53,740 bases of DNA from an uncultured Prochlorococcus sp. (lineage in GTDB: Bacteria; Cyanobacteriota; Cyanobacteriia; PCC-6307; Cyanobiaceae), in assembly GCA_902520485.1 (NCBI GenBank), contig CABYNZ010000005.1, positions 1 to 53,740 on the forward strand. The letters are read 5' to 3'. Positions 48,948-53,740 of this stretch are shown here, piece by piece. Under the pieces are notes generated by a model. That model worked only from the letters and a program-made list of their open reading frames with translations. It was not told the DNA's origin and did not search any database. The stretch's first letter is position 1; each line of letters opens with the position of its first letter. The position numbers and the translations under genes were made by a program.

Positions 48948-49691
48948 TTGGGAAAAAATTTTTCTAATTTAAAGGTAATATTAGTTGAACCAAATGGCCC
49001 TTTAAATGTAGGGAGCGTTGCTAGATTATGCAGTAATTTTGAAGTTGATGAATTAAGAATTGTTTCTCCGAAATGCGATATATTTTCTTTAGAAGCAAAA
49101 AAAATGGCCCTTAAAGGTCATAAATTTCTTGAAAATTGTAAGATTTTTGATGATCTTCAAAAAGCAATTTTTGACTGTGATTTAGTTTTAGCATCCTGTG
49201 GAAGGATTGATGTAAATAAAAATTCATTTTTTGGATCTTCTGAAGATATATTTGATTGGACTTTATCCTTTAAAAAAATAAATAATTTAGCGATTATATT
49301 TGGAAGAGAAGATAGAGGTTTAACTAACAGCGAATTGCTTTTGGCAAATAAAACTTTTAATATCCCAACTTCTCAGAATAACCCTTCATTAAATCTTTCT
49401 CACGCAGTTTCAATAGCTTTGTATGAGTTAAATAAGTCTTCAAAAAGAAACTTTGATCAAGAACTAAAAGTTTTTAATCTTGCATCATCAAAACAAATTC
49501 ATGATTCGTTTTTGGAGATAGAGGAATTACTTTTGAGGGTTGGATATCTTTTAAAACATACTTCTAAGGCAAAAATCAGTAAATTTAAGAATTTTATTTT
49601 GAGGGCAAATACATCAATGCACGAAATAAATGTTTTAAGAGGAATTGTCCATCAAATAAACTGGTTTTTGAATAATTCAAAAAGAAACTAG
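48948..49691 (+). CDS. RNA 2'-O-methyltransferase, TrmH/TrmJ (SPOUT) family
   Basis: A 247-residue SPOUT-class methyltransferase. The N-terminal block VEPNGPLNVGSVARLCSNF (14-32), the knot motifs IIFGREDRGLTNSEL (118-132 region) and LNLSHAVSIALYEL are those of the TrmJ-like group 1 TrmH family. TrmJ methylates position 32 of tRNAs; the target here is by family only. The start is TTG at 48948, 2 nt after the cytM stop, suggesting joint translation. A lysine and serine-rich C-terminal extension follows the knot. Confidence 0.88.
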   Translation: MGKNFSNLKVILVEPNGPLNVGSVARLCSNFEVDELRIVSPKCDIFSLEAKKMALKGHKFLENCKIFDDLQKAIFDCDLVLASCGRIDVNKNSFFGSSEDIFDWTLSFKKINNLAIIFGREDRGLTNSELLLANKTFNIPTSQNNPSLNLSHAVSIALYELNKSSKRNFDQELKVFNLASSKQIHDSFLEIEELLLRVGYLLKHTSKAKISKFKNFILRANTSMHEINVLRGIVHQINWFLNNSKRN

Positions 49692-49813
49692 CTACATAAT
49701 TAATTAAGTTAGATTTTATTTCGTTGTAGTTTTAATTTGAAAGAGATATTTACTAAAAACATTTTCTGAAGTAGCATCTATTGATTATTTGAATATTTAA
49801 GAAAACTAAAACT

Positions 49814-50902
49814 GTGCCTACAACAAAGAAAAGAAGAGTTTTTCCCTTTACAGCTGTAATTGGTCAAGAAGAAATGAAATTGGCGCTCTTGTTAAATGTT
49901 ATTGATCCAAGAATTGGAGGTGTGATGATAATGGGTGATAGAGGGACTGGAAAGTCTACTACAATCAGAGCCTTAGCAGATTTGTTGCCTGCAATCGATG
50001 TTGTTAAAGACGATCCATATAATAGTTCCCTAGTCGATCCTGATTTACAAAGTAAAGAAGTTTTGGAAAAAATTACTCAAGGAGAAAATCTAGAGAGTAT
50101 TCAAAAACAAGTACCTATGGTTGATTTGCCTTTAGGGGCTACTGAAGACAGACTTTGTGGGACCATCGATATAGAGAAGGCTTTGAGTGAGGGTGTTAAG
50201 GCATTTGAACCAGGGTTATTAGCAAAAGCTAATAGGGGTTTATTATATGTTGATGAAGTGAATTTACTTGATGATCATTTAGTCGATGTACTTTTAGATT
50301 CGGCTGCTTCAGGATGGAATACAGTTGAAAGGGAGGGAGTATCAGTTCGACATCCTGCGAGGTTTGTCCTTATAGGTTCAGGAAATCCAGAAGAAGGTGA
50401 ATTAAGGCCCCAATTATTGGACAGGTTTGGAATGAGTGTTGAAGTTAAGACAGTTAGAGATGCTGAATTAAGAGTTCAAGTGGTTGATCAAAGAACTTCT
50501 TTTGATGATAATCCTGATGAGTTTTCATTGAGTGTTGAGAAAAAACAGGATGAACTTCAACAAAAAGTTATTAAAGCACAAGAAATATTAAATTCTGTTC
50601 AAATGGATGATGACTTAAGATTGAATATTTCTGCAATTTGTGGAGAACTAGATGTAGATGGTTTACGTGGTGATATTGTTACCAATAGATCAGCAAGGGC
50701 AATCGCAGCATTTGAGGGCAGAACTGAAGTGAAAGAAGATGACATAGCAAGGGTTATTTCTTGTTCTTTAAGACATAGACTTAGAAAAGATCCCCTAGAA
50801 CAAGTTGATTCAGGTGAAAGAGTTATTCAAGCTTTTTGTAAAGTATTTGATTTAGATGAAAAAGAAAATCTATCAAAATTTCAATTATCTGCTGAAACTT
50901 AG
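49814..50902 (+). CDS. chlI: Magnesium chelatase ATPase subunit ChlI
   Basis: A 362-residue AAA+ motor that, with ChlD and ChlH, inserts magnesium into protoporphyrin IX, the first step of the chlorophyll branch. Walker A is GDRGTGKST (41-49), Walker B is [10 protein letters not shown] (about 143-152), and the [18 protein letters not shown] block carries sensor and arginine-finger residues. The start is GTG at 49814. A 122-bp gap upstream probably holds its promoter. ruvC starts 5 nt after the stop. Confidence 0.97.
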   Translation: MPTTKKRRVFPFTAVIGQEEMKLALLLNVIDPRIGGVMIMGDRGTGKSTTIRALADLLPAIDVVKDDPYNSSLVDPDLQSKEVLEKITQGENLESIQKQVPMVDLPLGATEDRLCGTIDIEKALSEGVKAFEPGLLAKANRGLLYVDEVNLLDDHLVDVLLDSAASGWNTVEREGVSVRHPARFVLIGSGNPEEGELRPQLLDRFGMSVEVKTVRDAELRVQVVDQRTSFDDNPDEFSLSVEKKQDELQQKVIKAQEILNSVQMDDDLRLNISAICGELDVDGLRGDIVTNRSARAIAAFEGRTEVKEDDIARVISCSLRHRLRKDPLEQVDSGERVIQAFCKVFDLDEKENLSKFQLSAET

Positions 50903-50907
50903 TAACA

Positions 50908-51381
50908 GTGAGAATAATTGGGATTGACCCTGGATTAGCTAGAGTTGGTTATGGAATAATTGAGATAGAAAATGAAAAAAAGATATTATTAGATTGTGGC
51001 GTTATTGAGACAGGTAAAGATAAAAAAGAAGAAGATAGACTTTATGAGATATTCCAAGATCTTAATGAATTAATAAATCATTGGAAGCCAACTACAGCGG
51101 CAGTAGAAAAATTTTTCTTTTATAGGTCAAGCACTACTATTAGTGTGGTGCAGGCCAGAGGCGTGATTATGATGGTATTGGCCTCTAAAAAAATTCATGT
51201 TAGTGAGTATTCACCTGCTCAGATAAAATTAACAATTGCTGGATCTGGAAAGGCATCAAAGAAAGATATTCTTGATGCTGTTATGTATAACTTAGATCTT
51301 GACACACCTCCAAAACCTGATGATTCAGCAGATGCATTGGCTATAGCACTCACAAAACTAAATGAGGATGGTATTAACTGA
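50908..51381 (+). CDS. ruvC: Holliday junction resolvase RuvC
   Basis: A 157-residue RNase-H-fold endonuclease that cuts Holliday junctions bound by RuvAB. The four catalytic acids are visible: Asp7 ([12 protein letters not shown]), Glu67 (AAVEKFFF), and Asp139 and Asp142 ([12 protein letters not shown]). The start is GTG at 50908. It lies between chlI (5 nt) and the cyclo-ligase gene (9 nt), so a repair gene appears to be carried on a chlorophyll-gene transcript. Confidence 0.96.
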   Translation: MRIIGIDPGLARVGYGIIEIENEKKILLDCGVIETGKDKKEEDRLYEIFQDLNELINHWKPTTAAVEKFFFYRSSTTISVVQARGVIMMVLASKKIHVSEYSPAQIKLTIAGSGKASKKDILDAVMYNLDLDTPPKPDDSADALAIALTKLNEDGIN

Positions 51382-51390
51382 AAATTTAAT

Positions 51391-51948
51391 ATGACGATCT
51401 TTGAAAATAAGAAATTGGAGAGGGATACTTTTAGAAAACTAAGAGATGGTATTTCTCTTAATCAAAGAGAAAATGTAGAAAAGAATGTGAGATTATATAT
51501 TGATTCATTTGTTAAGGGAGATAAAAATATTGGTTATATCTGCATATATTGGCCTATAAAAAATGAAGTTGATATAAGAAGTCTTAAAAGAAACTTTAGT
51601 TTAGCTTTACCTAGATGTAAAGATAAAAAAGAGTTGTTATTTTATCCATGGGACGAAAAACCTCTTACCAAAGATTCTGAGGGGATACTAAGTCCAAACA
51701 ACTCTTCCCCATTAAGTTATTTGCAGATAAGCATGATATTTGTACCATGTCTTTCCGTTGATAAAAAATTAACAAGATTAGGTTATGGAGGAGGTTATTT
51801 TGATAAATTAAGGAGAGATAATAATTGGAGAAATGTTCCATGCATTGGAGTATTAACTTCTAATTGTGTAAGTACGATTCCATTAACCAGAGCTGAGTGG
51901 GATATTCCTTTATCGGGCTTTATCACAGAAAAAGAAATATTTGTATAA
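51391..51948 (+). CDS. 5-formyltetrahydrofolate cyclo-ligase
   Basis: A 185-residue enzyme that recycles 5-formyl-THF to 5,10-methenyl-THF with ATP. The diagnostic C-terminal block is FVPCLSVDKKLTRLGYGGGYFDKLRR (near 116-141). IYWPIKNEVDIRSL and LPRCKDKKELLFYPW precede it. It complements folD in this window. It begins 9 nt after ruvC and is followed by sufE after 38 nt. Confidence 0.92.
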   Translation: MTIFENKKLERDTFRKLRDGISLNQRENVEKNVRLYIDSFVKGDKNIGYICIYWPIKNEVDIRSLKRNFSLALPRCKDKKELLFYPWDEKPLTKDSEGILSPNNSSPLSYLQISMIFVPCLSVDKKLTRLGYGGGYFDKLRRDNNWRNVPCIGVLTSNCVSTIPLTRAEWDIPLSGFITEKEIFV

Positions 51949-51986
51949 TGGAGTACTCATAAGTGATTAATTTATAGTTTTAAAAA

Positions 51987-52412
51987 ATGGAAAATCAGGA
52001 AAAATACAATAATTTATCAAAATTAGTACAAAAGTTGAAGAAATCAGAAGATCCAAAAAGGAAATATGAATACATTTTGTGGTTAGGCAAAAAATTGAAA
52101 GAACCAGATAGTGAAATCCTTATTGAAGAAAATAAAGTTAAGGGATGCGTTTCAGAAGTTTTTGTTAAGGCAACTATTAAATCTGGTAAATTATTTTGGG
52201 AAGGATATTCTGATGCTCTCATAACAAAGGGTTTGTTGGCCTTTCTAATAAGTGGATTAAATGAGTTAACACCAAATGAAGTTGTTGAAATAGATAAGAA
52301 ATTTATAGAAGATACTGGTTTGAAAGCAAGCTTAACTCCTTCACGATCAAATGGGTTTTTAAATATTTTATTAAAAATGCAGTCTCAAGCAAATGAATTT
52401 TTGCAGGCCTAA
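51987..52412 (+). CDS. sufE: Cysteine desulfuration protein SufE
   Basis: A 141-residue SufE that takes persulfide sulfur from SufS for iron-sulfur cluster assembly. The active cysteine is Cys54 in NKVKGCVSEVFV. KYEYILWLGKKL (26-37) and the later SDALITKGLLAFLISGLNELTP block are typical. Its clusters would serve lipA, bioB and photosystem I. hom starts 38 nt downstream. Confidence 0.94.
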   Translation: MENQEKYNNLSKLVQKLKKSEDPKRKYEYILWLGKKLKEPDSEILIEENKVKGCVSEVFVKATIKSGKLFWEGYSDALITKGLLAFLISGLNELTPNEVVEIDKKFIEDTGLKASLTPSRSNGFLNILLKMQSQANEFLQA

Positions 52413-52450
52413 TAATATAAAATTAAACTCAAAGTTAAAAGAAATAAAAA

Positions 52451-53740
52451 ATGAGAAAATGCAAAATTGGGATTGTAGGTTTTGGAACTGTAGGTTCAGG
52501 GATTTATAAAATATTAAGTTCTGAAATTGATTCACATCCAATTATAAAAGAAATAGAAATTGCAAAAATAGCAGTTAAAGATCTTAATAAAAAAAGGGAT
52601 ATTGAGTTAGATAATAATTTATTAACTGATGATCCATTTATACTAATTAATGACCCCTCTATAGATGTAATTGTTGAAGTAATGGGTGGGGTTGATTTAG
52701 CGAAAGATATTATTCTGAAATCATTAAAATTAGGTAAATCTGTTGTTACAGCAAATAAAGCAGTCATTGCAAGATATGGAGAAGAAATATACAAAACTGC
52801 ATCAAAAGAAGGAGTTTATATATTGTCAGAGGGGGCAGTTTGCGGGGGGATTCCTATAGTTGAACCTTTAAAAAGGTCATTAAAAAGTAACAGCATAAAA
52901 AAAATGGTTGGGATAATAAATGGCACAACAAATTTTATTCTTTCAAAGATGACAAATGAAAAAGCTGATTACAAGGAGACCTTAAAATTGGCACAAAGCC
53001 TTGGGTATGCAGAATTTGATCCAACTGCAGATGTTGAGGGCCATGATGCTGCAGATAAAATTTCAATTCTTAGTGAACTTGCATTTGGAGGGAAAATCAA
53101 AAGAGAGGAGATTCATTCTGAAGGAATTAGTAAAATTAATCTAAAGGATATTGAATATGCCAATAAATTAGGGTTTGAAATAAAACTTTTAGCGCTCTCC
53201 GAAAGGGGGCAAATTAATAGTAATGATTCATTAGCTTTGAATATTTGGGTAGGACCTTCTTTGATTCCAAAATCTCATCCATTGGCTACAGTTAAGGGAG
53301 TTAATAATGCCTTATTGATAGAGGCTGATCCTCTTGGAGAGATAATGCTATATGGTCCAGGTGCAGGGAGTGGCCCAACTGCTGCATCATTAGTATCAGA
53401 TATATTAAATCTGCATGCCGCCTCTGTAAAAAATAATAATTTAATCGATCCATTATTATCTTTTTATTTCTGGAGAAACTGTCATATAATCGAACCTTCA
53501 CAAATAAATAAAAAAAATTACCTTAGAATTATTTGTCTTGATAGTCCAGGGGTAATAGGAAAGATTGGTGATATTTTTGGAAAGAATAATGTATCAATTG
53601 AATCAATTGTTCAACTTGATGCAAGTGAGGACAAAGCTGAAATTGTAGTTATTACTCATGAGGTTAATAATGGAGATTTTGAGAGATCGAAAGATGAAAT
53701 AAATTCTCTAAATGAAGTCAAAATTATTGCAAGTCAATTA
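52451..53740 (+). CDS. hom: Homoserine dehydrogenase (3' end cut by window)
   Basis: The frame runs open from the ATG at 52451 to the last base, 430 codons without a stop, so only a few C-terminal residues are missing for a usual length near 433. The enzyme reduces aspartate semialdehyde to homoserine for threonine and methionine. The NAD(P) loop is IVGFGTVGSGI (8-18). Then come VTANKAVIA (99-107), INGTTNFILSKM (about 156-167) and FDPTADVEGHDAADKISIL with the catalytic lysine. A C-terminal ACT domain (RIICLDSPGVIGKIGDIF, about 358-375) suggests threonine feedback. Confidence 0.96.
   Translation, partial: MRKCKIGIVGFGTVGSGIYKILSSEIDSHPIIKEIEIAKIAVKDLNKKRDIELDNNLLTDDPFILINDPSIDVIVEVMGGVDLAKDIILKSLKLGKSVVTANKAVIARYGEEIYKTASKEGVYILSEGAVCGGIPIVEPLKRSLKSNSIKKMVGIINGTTNFILSKMTNEKADYKETLKLAQSLGYAEFDPTADVEGHDAADKISILSELAFGGKIKREEIHSEGISKINLKDIEYANKLGFEIKLLALSERGQINSNDSLALNIWVGPSLIPKSHPLATVKGVNNALLIEADPLGEIMLYGPGAGSGPTAASLVSDILNLHAASVKNNNLIDPLLSFYFWRNCHIIEPSQINKKNYLRIICLDSPGVIGKIGDIFGKNNVSIESIVQLDASEDKAEIVVITHEVNNGDFERSKDEINSLNEVKIIASQL

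Noticed and set aside
53301..53501. Minus-strand frames inside hom
   Set aside because: hom is a complete-looking homoserine dehydrogenase over this stretch, and the opposite frames show no protein motif.

Overview
The window is AT-rich, densely coded DNA that looks like the core genome of a high-light-adapted Prochlorococcus. The evidence is the very low GC content, intergenic gaps mostly under 250 bp, and a chlorophyll a/b cyanobacterial gene set: chlI, a PsbP-like lipoprotein, petH, petG, cytM, crtE, a lycopene cyclase and SasA. The small RNA Yfr1 also lies between a guaB-type gene and trxA, its known position in marine picocyanobacteria. The strain and the exact clade are inferences. I saw no insertion sequence, prophage, CRISPR array, integrase or rRNA. 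No stretch over 300 bp lacks a gene.

Layout. 1-4675 (+): the 3' end of recD, a DEAD-box RNA helicase behind a start-proximal hairpin, a small secreted cysteine protein and an ABC exporter. 4690-12420: psbP (-), recR-lipA (+), then a long minus-strand block (GNAT-like protein, trhO, bioB, uppS, cdaA, lysA). 12505-17661 (+): a rimI-like acetyltransferase, clpC, a GldA-like dehydrogenase and an alpha/beta hydrolase. 17674-23796: cdsA and a PLP decarboxylase (-), an ABC1 kinase and a RodZ-like protein (+), malQ (-). 24065-29297: prs, two minus-strand small proteins (one CpeS-like), sasA, tRNA-Glu, an SRPBCC protein and petH. 29408-33630 (+): zwf-opcA-cobB. 33627-42645: a PAP2-like protein, crtE and folD (-), an HDIG membrane protein (+), a small membrane protein and leuA (-), a GH57 enzyme (+) and crtL (-). 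42669-53740: gyrA (-), guaB3, Yfr1, trxA, hisH, rsmD, petG (-, too short for usual ORF cut-offs), cytM, a TrmH-family methyltransferase, chlI, ruvC, a 5-formyl-THF cyclo-ligase, sufE and hom (cut by the right edge).

How the genes fit together. Photosynthetic electron transport and pigments are represented by petH, petG, cytM, the PsbP-like protein, chlI, crtE/crtL and tRNA-Glu, the tetrapyrrole precursor. Carbon storage and its night-time use are represented by malQ, the GH57 enzyme and zwf/opcA, with SasA as clock output. Cell-envelope genes are uppS, cdsA, lysA, the RodZ-like protein and the PAP2-like protein. A c-di-AMP cyclase (cdaA) and an HD protein of the PgpH type could form a second-messenger pair. 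Cofactor genes are lipA, bioB, cobB, folD, the cyclo-ligase and sufE.

No clearly new multigene system is visible. The points most worth a second look are the hairpin over the helicase start region, petG overlapping rsmD antisense and facing cytM, the membrane-segment N-terminus of PetH, an RHR-to-RHL change in CdaA, a CpeS-like protein beside sasA, and convergent genes that share a 4-bp double stop.
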